From contig CM040446.1 of the NCBI GenBank assembly GCA_022749755.1, positions 2,844,966 through 2,908,965 of the forward strand: DNA of 64,000 nt, written 5' to 3'. The translations under genes were made by a program, and so were the position numbers. Numbering within the stretch: the first letter of the stretch is position 1; every line of letters starts with the position of its first letter. Source of the DNA: Azadirachta indica. Lineage: Eukaryota > Streptophyta > Magnoliopsida > Sapindales > Meliaceae. Shown here one piece after another: positions 1 through 12,153 of this stretch. The notes under the pieces are model-generated. The model worked only from the letters and a program-made list of their open reading frames with translations. It searched no databases and was not told where the DNA came from.

Positions 1-807
1 TCCAGTAAACGATTTTTCAGAGATCAAGTTGGAGAATTTCATATTCTTTTGAATAAAGTATTGTTATAAAAATTGACATGGTAGTAATATCAATATCGTA
101 TACTCTATATTTTATTGAAATAAAAAACAATTACTGTAATAATTTACATTTAATCATAGCAATTCGTCAATTTGTATATATTACGAGAGTGTTTGTATAC
201 AAATTTGTATTTGTCATATCATTGTTCAATATGATAATAATATTAATACTATTTACTTTCAATTTAAAGATTATCAGCATTAATTTAATGATATTATTAT
301 TCACTTTCGTTTAAAGAATGATCATTATTATTTAATAATATTATTCGCTTAATTTCACTTTAAAGTGACTTTTTATCAGTCAAATTTCAGTTCAGACCTA
401 AGCATCTACAACTAGAAAATGATATATCATTTTTAAAATCACTAAACTAAATCTAATACTCTTTAAAAATAATTTTTTTACGTATAAAATTAGTAACTTT
501 CTTACTAAAACGATGTAAGATTTTATCATTCTATTAAATTATTGCTTGACTCAAATCAAAAACTTGCATAATCTACGCCGTGTTTCAATTTTTTCAAAGA
601 CAAAATATTAAAATATAATAATTTGGATCCATGTCATAAAATTCATTAAATAAAATTGAATTTATATGTGGAAAGAAAATTAGAACAATTTAAATCTAAT
701 GTTTTAACCCACAAGTCCAAATATTTGGCAAAATATTGGATACCCTAATGCTTGACATAAAAAATTACTAAATCATAAAATATTTCCTCCACTTCGATTA
801 TACATTT

Positions 808-1232
808 AGGGTTTGTTCGATATAACTTTTCAAATAAAATTTTTTAAAGCAGAGTTTTTATCCGCAAAACTTTTATGAATAAAATTTTTAATAAAAGTTT
901 AGTAATCGTTTGGTTGTCATAAATAACTTTTAAAAAAAATTTGAGTAATTACTTTAATAGACAAATTTTTAATGTTTTATTTTAAAGAATTAACGTAAAA
1001 TTTTTTAAAATAAAATAAGAGTATTTTAGATAATTTTACCTTTTAAAAAATTTGGGAAAACTCTATTGCTAAAAGTTTAAATTTTGAATTTTTTTCAATA
1101 AAAGAAAAATAACTTTTTTAATTTTTAAAAACCTTTTTCTATTGTCAACCAAACAATATTAAAAAATTTGAAAAAAATTTTTATTATTAAAAAAGTCTTT
1201 TACCCAATGAAAAAGGTAAATCAAACGAGCTC
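808..1232. mobile_element. Degenerate MITE-like element (tentative)
   Basis: The left end (GTTTGTTCGATATAAC followed by TTTT, about 811-830) and the reverse complement of the right end (about 1211-1230) agree at roughly 15 of 20 positions by eye. The interior is very AT-rich, has no coding capacity and repeats motifs such as 'cgtttggttg' and 'caaccaaac'. This is what an old non-autonomous terminal-inverted-repeat element looks like. A clear target-site duplication is not visible (only a short TTAG-like match), so the family and exact ends are uncertain. Confidence 0.45.
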
Positions 1233-4200
1233 TTAGAAACAATAAGGTAAGACTACATATGTAGATGACTTATTTGATATAATTAGTCATACTATTTATT
1301 TAATTAAAAAAACTACAAAAGATTAGGAGCTAGATGATAATCTCTCATTCAGAATGTAATATAAACGTGCATTTGGGCTGAACTTTGTAGCCCAATCATT
1401 GCCTGGATACATAGTTGGGCTTATGTGGTGTCAAAATCATTAGAAATTAGTCAGAAATAGCTCTTTCCAAATCATTTTACAACTCCAAACGCAATGACAA
1501 TTTGACAGTTCATTTCATATCAACCCGTACATATTCTTGACCACATTTTCAATTGTGTTACAACTTTGAATTGTTTCTATCAACCAAACAGGATGCATGA
1601 ATTGTCCCTTTTTGTTTTTCAAAATTTTTAAATATTTTTGCTCTCAATATGTAGAATTAATTTGTCAATTGGTTGACAGCAATTTGTCAATTTTGTTGCA
1701 GAAGAAAGCAAGAATCCACATAAATAAATTAGTTGTTCAATTGCAAGTTGAGCACTTGTCAAATTAAAACTTTGGGTCCAGATTTTAATACGTGCAATTA
1801 CTACCAGCAAAACAATTTATGTTCACATACACGTGCTAATAGATGTTAGGTCCATGTGTTGCGATTTATTGGCTTCAATGTAGTACAACTATCATCTTAT
1901 TAGAAGTTTTGTACTCATGAACAAGTGATTTGATATAAAAAATAGTATGATACATATGCTATATTAAATCTTATCATAGGCATCTATATATAAAATTATC
2001 ATCTCGTCGATGCATCTTTTTAATTAAATCTTATAGTATAATTTAATTTCAAATTAATTAATTAATTATAATAGTAATAGTTATAATAAAAACGGAAAAA
2101 AAAAAAAGGTATGATGCATATGATATATTATAATTTGATTGAATGATTTACTTGAAATTTTCTTGCTCAAAACTTTTTATTAAAGAATTATTGTAATTAA
2201 CTTATTACTTTATCTTATTATGAAAAAAGAAACAGTCCATGCCATGTCACATTATTAATATAATACTAACAATTTAATAGGATATAACTGTCTTTTATAT
2301 ATAAAAATATACAAATATTATTACATATATAAATTCTTATATAAAATTATTGATATAAATTAATATAAAAATGTAATATCATTTAATATATTTTACATTT
2401 TTATGAAAAAATAAAATAAAATATATCATATGAAATATATGACAATAATATAATATTGTTGTATTAATTTAGAAAGTAAAATTTATATATAGTATCACTA
2501 TATATATATATATATATATAAATCTAAGAAGGATATAGGGGTGAGTGTCTAAGTATATATTTACGTAATTACAGTAAATTGCTTTGAATGAATCATATCA
2601 CGTTTAAAACATACTATAAGATATATGACAATTCAATATGAATCATTAAATACCTCATAAATTAAAAATCATATCGCAATTCGTACACATACATATAATA
2701 AATAAATGTATATAAAGATTATTAAGATTTATAATTATTATTGCCATCAATTGACATGTTATTAGTACTTATTACAATATAAAATTCAATTATAATTTTT
2801 TTTTAGCATATGAATATTATCCCTCAACAGTTCGTCTATAAAATTTATCATTTTAAAGATATATTAATTATGCATAACAAATATATTTTACACAAATAAA
2901 TGGTATTTTAATTTAAATAATTAAAAACTATATTACACATAACGTATAAATTAATTAAAATATAGTTAGATCATAGCCATGTATATAAGATCAAAGAGTC
3001 AAATTATAACAATAATTAGGAAGACAATACTAGATGGAACTCCGTAGCAGCTATGACCAAAATTGCAAGAAACCTTGAATAAAATATGCATAATAATGAT
3101 AATAATACATGGATCCAAACAATAAACTTGATTAGCAATTTTGTATTTCCTAAAAATTAATATTTTAATAATTTTCGGTTGGAGGTTAACTTAATTTATT
3201 GAGGGATATAAATTGTGAACCATAATTTGGTTTTTGTTGCAGAAAATAAATAATAAAAAAAACAAAAACAAAAACAAAATGCAATTGGACTAAGCATATA
3301 TTTTGTTGAATTGGGAATTGTGAGGTGGCTCCTCTTGAGTCTAATGTTGCGTACCAAACTTGCAAATTTAATAAATAATTAGACAAAAATAGTCAACGAA
3401 AAGACATAAGTTAGTGAAGTTGGTTCGTAGGAATTTGTCAAATAAATGATAAATAAAAACAGAATTCATAAATTCGTGCCCCTGAAAATCGGTTGTTGGG
3501 CAGCCTGCAATTAAAGCTGTTGGCGGGGAGTTGTTTGGCAACATACAGTTTACATGAGGCCCTTCTTTCCTAAGCCCTAATTAAAGCTGTCAAATTAAGA
3601 AGTTAATTTCCTTTTCTTTTTATTTCTTTTAATAATCTTACATTAATGATCGATCTCCTTGCAAGACTTTAGGACTTGGGAGAAAAATTAGGCTATGGTC
3701 GGTGGAATTAATAATAATTAAATAAGAGTCTTACACGTAAATATTTATTGAATTAATGATCAAAAATTTTAAAATTAAGTTTGATAATTGAATCTATAAT
3801 TCACATTAATATCCGAGAAACATTTCATTTACAACTTTGTCATATGGAAAGCTTAGAATTCATATTCAATATGTTCAAATAATTTTGAAATATCTGCCTT
3901 TACATTTAGGTTATATATATATATATATATATGCAAAATATAATTAACAAAATTAAGGTATTTTAGGAGCTCTCCAATAAAATAACAACACAATCATATA
4001 TATCTTTATTCAGGCTTTTTACACAATTAATTTCACCCTTTGATTATTTGAACATCAGTGAACAATGTAGGTGTTCTTAATAATTAATCCAAATTATTTA
4101 ACTCTCAATTTTTCATAAATTGGACATGTTCTTAAAAAAAAATTTATTGTAAAATAATACATTAAAGATGGTATTTGTGTCGTGACATATCCACCTAAAA

Positions 4201-4267
4201 TTATAACCCAAAACAGAGAAAATTAATAAATGCCATAATAAAAAAAATATATGAGTTTTTAGGTGAG

Positions 4268-4388
4268 GCTAAATGTTTAAAAGCAATTCAATTCGAAAAG
4301 CTAGCAAGCTGTAAGTGGACCAAGACCACGCACTAGATTGATTGCAGCTTGCTAGCTTTTCGAATTGAATTGCTTTTAAACATTTAGC
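4268..4388. repeat. Perfect 44-bp inverted repeat with 33-nt loop
   Basis: Bases 4268-4311 are the exact reverse complement of 4345-4388 with no mismatch. The spacer 4312-4344 itself holds a small GTGG/CCAC pair. As RNA from either strand this would form a long, fully paired stem. No target-site duplication is obvious at the flanks. It could be a young MIRNA-like or siRNA-producing hairpin, a foldback element, or an inverted duplication made during replication. No conserved plant miRNA was recognised in the arms. Confidence 0.9.
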
Positions 4389-6904
4389 TTAGCATGCGAA
4401 GTGTTGGGGAAACTAAAATGGGACAGTGTAGTGGGGATTTTGGTATGCAGCTAAAAGTACTATGATCCTCTTTTAGAAACACTAAAAAAAATTAATAAGC
4501 AAAAATTATTCAATATTTTTACCTCTATTAAATTACTTTATTAAATAAAGTAAAAATAAAAGTAATGCCCATGCATACTGATTAAGGGATAAAGTTGTAT
4601 CAACATACGAGGTTGTAGTTTGTAAGTCATTGGAATGGTTTCCATATTTTCAGAATTCAATTGGGCACATAATTAAGTTGATCAAACATGAAGTTGTCGT
4701 CAGAATTCATAATTTGTTAATTTTAATGGGAATTAAAAACTCTATCCAACATATATGAGTAAAAGAAGTAGACAAAGGAAAAAACATATTTGGAAAGAAT
4801 TTGGCTCACAGGTTAGCATATTGGGGTATCAAAAAAGGTTTTGGACATAAGGAAAGCAATTAATTAATATTAGAGAAGATGCACCAATAAAAAATTAAGA
4901 AGTTTAGCTGTGCTGCTCAATAATTACAAATTTTCAAATTAGTCCAACTCCCCAATCTTGAACAGGAATTCAATTTATCAATTCAATATACGAAATTATA
5001 ATATAATATAAACCCATCTTTTCTAAAGCATTTATTTACTTACTTTATTAACAAATCTTTAGATTCAACTAATTAAAATCAATTGATTTAGAGTGCATTG
5101 ATGGATTTGAACAGACGAAATTAAATTCAACTTAAATATTAGTTAATTGACATGAATATCGATGCAACAGGCATGAGCACAATGATTAATTCCCCAAAAA
5201 CAACAACTAAAAAAATTGAAAACACGTGTTCCGTGAGGATATTCCCACGTTTAGGCTTCGTTTTCACAATTATGCTTCCCCTGTAAAATTGAAAATACAT
5301 ACATATATACATGAATATTATTAATTAGGTTTAGATGCCAAATCAATTTGACCTCAAATTTACCAAAAATCAAGGCTTTCATTTTCACATAAAAGTGGAG
5401 AGTGGGGACCTATAATTTCTATGAATTTCAACTTTACTTCACCAATTTTATTTTTTCTTTGTTCTTTGTACCATTTAAAAATTAATGACTCGTACGTTTT
5501 CCTCTCAAAAATTAATTTATAGCAACATGACACGTATTTCATTGCCCCGACAAAATTACTGAGTAGTTAGGAAACTCTAATTGTGATGTACAACTAATCT
5601 TCATAAGCTTCTTATTCAAATATGTCTTTACATAATTTTTGTGTCTAAATACACCGGATTTCATTGCAAAACTCAAAGAAAAGTTAAAAATTTCGTTGGT
5701 CAGTAACCATCGTAATCAATTTACAATTTATTCATACATGTCAATTTATTAATTTATAATTTTAAGCTCAATATGTTTTGTGCTAATTTTATTCTTGGAA
5801 TATGATACTTCTTCTTTCTCTTTCATTTCATGATCAAATTTAGACTTTGCGTACAATTTTTCTCCAATTGCTTCTCAAAATTGTTGTTAAGGAATTAATT
5901 ACGTGGCCACATAAATTAGAAATTAATTTTTCTTAATTTAATCGAGATCATGTTTAAAGAAAACTTCTTAATAATAGAAGTAATTAACAAAAAAGTGCAC
6001 ATATATAAGTGAAGTCAAAGAATTTTTATTCTACATAATAAAAAAATTATTCCTCGGTCTAGTTAAGTAATTAGCTCAAATTTTTCTATATGCATTTACT
6101 TATTAAAATAAATGAAAAATATTATATTGTTATTAATTTTTAGCTTTAATGTTGACGAAATTGGGGTTACAATTCGTATCAATTAACATATACTTCAATT
6201 TGCATCAAGCTTTCTAACTTGATTAAGAAAACTCGTTTTAGTGAAAGGAATGAAATATAATTGAGTAATTAAATACCATTTATCTATGAGTTCGGCAAAT
6301 TTTAATTTCATATTATATGATATGTTTACCAACACCAAACTTTTGGCTCTATTTAGCAAATCTTTGACTTTATTATTACTTGAATTCGATAATTAAAAAC
6401 GTTTAAAAGTATCTCAAATCACTTTAGTTATCCAGATAATGATATTTGTAAGAGATAATTAAATATGATTTAGTTTTTAATCTTTGACAAAGCTAAAATA
6501 CTGAAATGAAAGAAAAAGAAAAGAATAATGAAATTATGACCACAAATCAGTCTTGTGGTAGCTAGTTAGGCCAAAACCACAAAACTGAAAACAGATATCT
6601 CCCACTCCCCCAACCATACGAGGCATTAATTTCTTTGAAGCATGAGACCATATCACTACAGCTGTGTGCCAAACTACAGAAAGTGAGAGAGAGAAAATAA
6701 AAAATAAAATAAAATAAAATAAAACAAAGAGAACTCATTAAACCAAATACAGCTTTCGGTCATAATTTGACAACCGACTAGAATAACAGATATAGACATT
6801 GAAAAAAAGATAGCTAGAGGATAAGAGATTGATTATGAGTTTCAACTGTATATATTGAATTTTTAAGCAAACTGTTTTTCTATCTTTTTATTTGTTTTTT
6901 AGCC

Positions 6905-6912
6905 TATATAAG
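6905..6912 (+). promoter_or_regulatory. Candidate TATA box of CER3
   Basis: TATATAAG lies about 300 bases before the CER3 start codon. The sequence from roughly 6935 to 7214 contains no ATG, as expected of a 5' leader. Confidence 0.55.
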
Positions 6913-7214
6913 TAAGTGATTTGGATAGATAATAGACTTGCAAACACCAGTAGTTAGAGCTATAATTGAGAGTACTTGGAAGAAGAGAAGTTCAAAACGA
7001 TCAGGAATTAGAGAGAAACTATCTAGCTTTGATATATATACATTCCTCATTCCACTTATTTTTACTCTAGGATTATTCTTCCGTCTGGGATTTCCTTGAT
7101 TTTTCTTCTCTCTTTCAATATTCTTAGCTCTGTCCTGCCTGCAAATACAAGGAAACAGTGAAAGGAAGATTGAGAACATAGCTAGCTTGATCTTCTGGTA
7201 AAAAAAAGAAAAAA

Positions 7215-10200
7215 ATGGTTGCTCCTTTGTCAGCTTGGCCCTGGGATAACTTAGGCTGGTTCAAGGTACAGAAGAACTCAATGTTTTTGGAATTGTTGCG
7301 TATGTTTTTGTTTTTGCGATTTCTACTGATGATATGATGTTTTCTTGTGTTGTGAAGTATGTTCTGTTTGGACCTTTCCTGGGAAAAGCTGTATATTCAT
7401 GGGTTTATGAGAATAATCGCATTGAATATTGGTGTCTGCACATTCTGATGATATCTTGCCTCAGAGGATGCATTCATATCCTATTGATTTCTTTGGGTAA
7501 CATGCTTTTTCTCAATCGAAATCGCCGGATTATTCAACGGGGAGTTGATTTCAAACAGATTGACAAAGAATGGAACTGGTATATACTTTTAATTCTATAT
7601 ATTGATCATTCTATTTCTCTTCAGCTGATCATACTTGTATATGATTGTAAGTTGTAATTAACCAATTCTCTTGTTAATTTTGTTTTTCAGGGATAATTTC
7701 ATTATTCTTCAAGCACTAATTGCATCCCTTGCCTACTACAGCTTCCCAAGCTTTCAAAACCTTCCATTGTGGAGCATAAAAGGATTTATTGCATTACTGA
7801 TACTTCATGTGACTGTTTCAGAGCCTTTATATTATTTTTTACACAGATATTTCCACAAAAGTCACTACTTGTTCACCCACTACCACTCGCTCCACCATTC
7901 ATCCCCAGTACCCCAGGTTCCAACAGGTAATTAAAGACGGTAAACTTGTACTAAACCTTTCTTTCTGGGCTTCTGCAAGCACCGATCAAAATTTCTGATT
8001 AATTTTTCTCTGCGATTTGATCATGATTCAGCTGGAAATGCCACATTATTGGAGCATCTTTTACTATGTTTAGTCGTTGCAATTCCCATACTGGGATCTT
8101 CTATCATCGGATATGGATCAATTAGCTTAATTTATGGCTATATTTTGATCTTTGATTGTCTAAGATGTTTGGGGCACTGCAATGTTGAAATTATTCCCCA
8201 TCGATGGTTCGAAAGTTTCCCGTTTCTCCGATATCTTCTTTACACACCCACGTAAGTAATTTCTTTCCCACAATGAAGCACAATAAATTAATATTGCTTA
8301 ATATATAAAACTTCTAAGTTTTATGTATTATTAATAGTAAGAAAGGATTTAATGTCTATGTAAAAGTGAACCATTTATTTTCCTAATCATTATTATACAA
8401 TTGGATTTTCTTTCCAATTGAACCCAATTATTGCACTCAAACTGTTCTTATACATTTGTAGAATAATTTCACTTATTAAAGCATACAAAATTTAGTTTAG
8501 GTTTCTTTCAAGAGAAAAAACTTTTCTTGATCAAGCTATTTACATTTCCTTAAATAATGGAAAGTTATCCTACCAAACAAACCAGATATTTAATCACATT
8601 GCGAAGGAATTTCCGATTTCTCGATGTGTCATATTCGACAGCTTTCGTCTATAAGGAACTTATTATTATTATTATTATTGTTTTTGTTTTTTCGGTGGGG
8701 TTGATTTACAGATATCACAATCTGCACCACACAGAGAAGAACTCCAATTTCTGCCTCTTTATGCCTCTCTTCGATGCCATCGGGAACACACTCAATAAAA
8801 AATCGTGGGAAGAACATTACAAAATTTCTTCCGCTTCTGGTAATTTTTAACTCTCAAATTAAAAATTCTTTTCATTTCTACCGCGTTACAGTTGGCCATT
8901 ACTTCATACAAAAACAAAAAAAATTTTTTCAACATTTTCTTCAAGAGTCCAGCTAGCTACTCTAGCTAGGGACCATTTCCACCTTAAAACTCCATAAATT
9001 TGGATGGTTGAGACCATTCAAGTACAATAAAATTAAATGCATTTTGCCAGAGAGACGATTTTCTTTATATCAATTGTACTGTGCACCCGTCTAATAATGA
9101 AATAGATCATATATCTAAAAATGCACGCTGTGTCACAATTTTTTTTTATACATGTATTTGACGTTGAGAAGAATTTTTTTTTTGAACTCCAACACCGATT
9201 TCTCGCATATGCATATATAATTCACATTAATTATGGACCTTGCTTTATTGCATATGTTGAATTTCACAAAAGTTTTAACCAGAATTTATTTTGACATTAA
9301 TGCAGGCAAAAATGGGAGGGTTCCGGATTTTGTTTTTCTGGCACATGTGGTAGATGTAACATCATCGATGCATGCACCGTTTGTTTTGAGATCGATGTCA
9401 TCTTTGCCTTTCACAACTTGGCTTTTCTTGGTGCCTTTTTGGCCTCTAGCATTTTTATTTATGCTGGCTCTGTGGGCATGGTCCAAGACTTTTCTATACT
9501 CTTTCTACAATCTTAGAGACAAACTACATCAGACTTGGGTTGTACCTAGATACGGATTTCAGGTACATAGATAACGTAATTCAAACTTATAAACTTCTCA
9601 TACCATCTCTAAAATGTTCGTAAATAAAATTAAGTAATACTCGCAGATAGAATTAATTAAAAAATTCGTAATTTAATGGTCTATATTGTTATTCGAAATA
9701 CAGTATTTCTTGCCATCTGCTCGAGAAGGAATCAATAAGCAAATAGAGGAGGCTATACTTAGGGCTGATAGAATTGGGGTTAAGGTTCTTAGCCTTGCCG
9801 CATTGAATAAGGTTTGTATTTCTGATTTTCTTCTTCCTTTATTTTATTTTATTTCTAAATTTCACTGTTATTTTAAGATTAAAAAAATCAACACTCATAA
9901 ATACAATAAATTAAGCTCTGGCAATTTCTGGCAAAGTGGTTGGAGGAATTAATTTTAGACATCAAACAAAACCGTGTTATGCATTGATGCCTGTAATGGA
10001 GGGTGGACCTTTGTTTTAGCATTGTCACTGTACGAGCATCACTTTTTCGAATCAATTTGACCTCTTCCCATAATTATATCACTAACGTTTCTACCTGTAT
10101 CCGTTCAAACATCAGTTCCTGCTAAAATGTCTATTTTCTCGTTCAATTATCAAAAAGGGATTTTTTCTGATCCAAGCCCCGCAAATATTGATAATAAGCT

Positions 10201-12150
10201 TGAGAAATCTCAAGTTTCTTCTGCTTCTGCTTAAAATGACCATATTAACATTTATTTATCTCTTTCTATCAGTCAAAGTTTTCTTCTAAAAGAACCCAAA
10301 TCAGCACCTTTTTTTGTTACCGTCAATGAACGGAATAAATTTTTATAAGCTATATATATATATATATATACGAGTGCGTATGTTTACAAGACCGAAGCAA
10401 TTATGTATATCTTTTTTGAAGTGAAGAGAAAATTGTTGAGAATTGAATATATTTGACCTACCTTCAACAGCTGCATCCAATTCTCATTTAATACATATTC
10501 ATATATCTTATTTTGTTTGCAGAATGAATCTCTGAATGGTGGTGGAACTCTCTTTGTAAACAAGCATCCGAACCTTAGAGTTAGAGTTGTCCATGGAAAT
10601 ACCTTAACAGCTGCAGTTATTCTGAATGAACTTCCAAAAGACGTTAAAGAAGTGTTTTTAACAGGAGCTACTTCAAAACTTGGAAGAGCAATTGCTCTCT
10701 ATCTCTGCCGAAAGAGAGTTCGAGTACTTGTAAGTATGCACAGCCGTGAACTTTCTTTTTTAAAAAATATATATTATTAATTTTTGTGTGTTTTATTCTT
10801 AAAAACAAACTGTTGCCCCACCAATCTCTAAGAGTATCGTATCAATTTTGGCAGTAAAACGAGATAATAGATATAAATCTTGGTATTGTTTGGTTGTGAA
10901 ATAAATGAGACTAGTTACGTGTCCAACTGAAATTAAGTTGGGAAGTTAATTATTTATTAAATGTGATTAGCACCTTTGGATTATCGTCGTTATTATTTTG
11001 AAATGCATTCCACCCTTGCATGATGCTTAGTACAAGTAGGACACATCAATAATAAAACTGTCTCCTAGCGCCTACATTAATTAATTAATTCTCATTTATG
11101 ATTTTGGCTATTGATGAATCATATACAGCTTCTGTAACCAAAGATACTGTTTATACCCAAAATATTACTTAATGTGACCGAAATTGGGGATTTATTTAAT
11201 GAGTACATGTTCATAACATCTTATAAATTCATTAATATCATAATTGATGTTGATTCGATGGATTAAAATTATTGCAGATGCTGACTCTATCAACAGAAAG
11301 ATTCCAGAAAATTCAGAAGGAAGCACCTGCGGATTGTCAAAATTACCTTGTTCAAGTGACAAAATACAATGCAGCTCAAAATTGCAAGGTATATATATAT
11401 ATATTATCATTTGTTTTTATGAAATTGCTTGTTAGATTTATGATTAAATAATTAATACTGGTAATTCTGAAAATAGACATGGATTGTTGGCAAATGGATC
11501 ACACCAAGAGAGCAAAGTTGGGCTCCACCCGGAACACATTTTCATCAGTTCGTTGTACCACCAATCTTGCATTTCAGAAGAGACTGCACTTACGGTGATC
11601 TTGCTGCTATGAGACTGCCCGATGATGTTGAAGGGCTTGGATCTTGTGAGGTAATTAATCATCCACCACTATTAACGTTAATTTGTTTCGTAATTATTTG
11701 TTTATTTATTTATTTTTGGTTTAGACATCCAATTTCTGTGACAAATGAGTAGTTGAGAGTTGAGGAAAATGTGTAGGTTCTTCAGGTTCATCACACAATA
11801 TCTATGAAAGAGATATTAATTACGGTTTAAGAATTAACGTACATCCAACAGGAAACGAGTAGTTACAAAAGATATACGAACATTAATTCAATAATTTGTA
11901 GGATTTAATTAATTATATATTTTGATTTTAATTAAGTTGTTTTTCTGGGGAAATTGAATTGGAACAGTACACAATGGATCGTGGAGTAGTACATGCATGC
12001 CATGCAGGAGGTGTAGTTCATCTTTTAGAAGGCTGGACTCACCACGAAGTTGGAGCAATTGACGTTGACAAAATTAATCAAGTTTGGGAAGCTGCACTCA
12101 AACATGGTCTCAAGCCAGTATCAAGCCTCAATAATAATAATAATAAATAA
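7215..12150 (+). CDS. CER3: CER3/WAX2 very-long-chain alkane-forming protein
   Basis: CER3 is an ER membrane protein. It works with CER1 to turn very-long-chain acyl-CoAs into cuticular alkanes via aldehydes. Eleven exons join in frame: 7215-7265, 7358-7578, 7691-7926, 8032-8251, 8712-8839, 9306-9562, 9704-9811, 10523-10729, 11278-11388, 11477-11650, 11968-12150. They encode 631 aa; Arabidopsis CER3 is about 632. The start [14 protein letters not shown] matches the family N-terminus. The fatty-acid-hydroxylase-like half has the three His clusters HRYFH (142-146), HSLHH (156-160) and HNLHH (245-249), with several hydrophobic segments. The C-terminal half carries the WAX2 domain (for example [18 protein letters not shown] and [15 protein letters not shown]). 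The C-terminus ends in a run of five Asn and a Lys inside an AAT repeat. CER3 is preferred over CER1 because of the N-terminus and the [17 protein letters not shown] stretch. No frameshift or missing exon was found. Confidence 0.97.
10351..10370. repeat. (TA)10 microsatellite in CER3 intron 7
   Basis: An uninterrupted TA dinucleotide run lies inside the 711-nt intron between exons 7 and 8. Confidence 0.95.
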
Positions 12151-12153
12151 TAA
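12130..12153. repeat. AAT trinucleotide repeat over the CER3 stop codon
   Basis: AAT units encode the terminal Asn run of CER3. One AAATAA break supplies Lys and the TAA stop, after which further AAT units continue. Unit gain or loss would change the number of C-terminal Asn residues. Confidence 0.85.

Larger units (their letters stand above)
1..6900. other. AT-rich intergenic region upstream of CER3
   Basis: No coding region is supported here. Open frames are short, start on non-ATG codons or look like low-complexity translation. The stretch holds (TA)n runs at 2499-2521 and 3912-3932, a MITE-like element near 0.8-1.2 kb and a perfect inverted repeat at 4.27-4.39 kb, listed separately. The last few hundred bases should contain the CER3 promoter. 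Confidence 0.75.
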
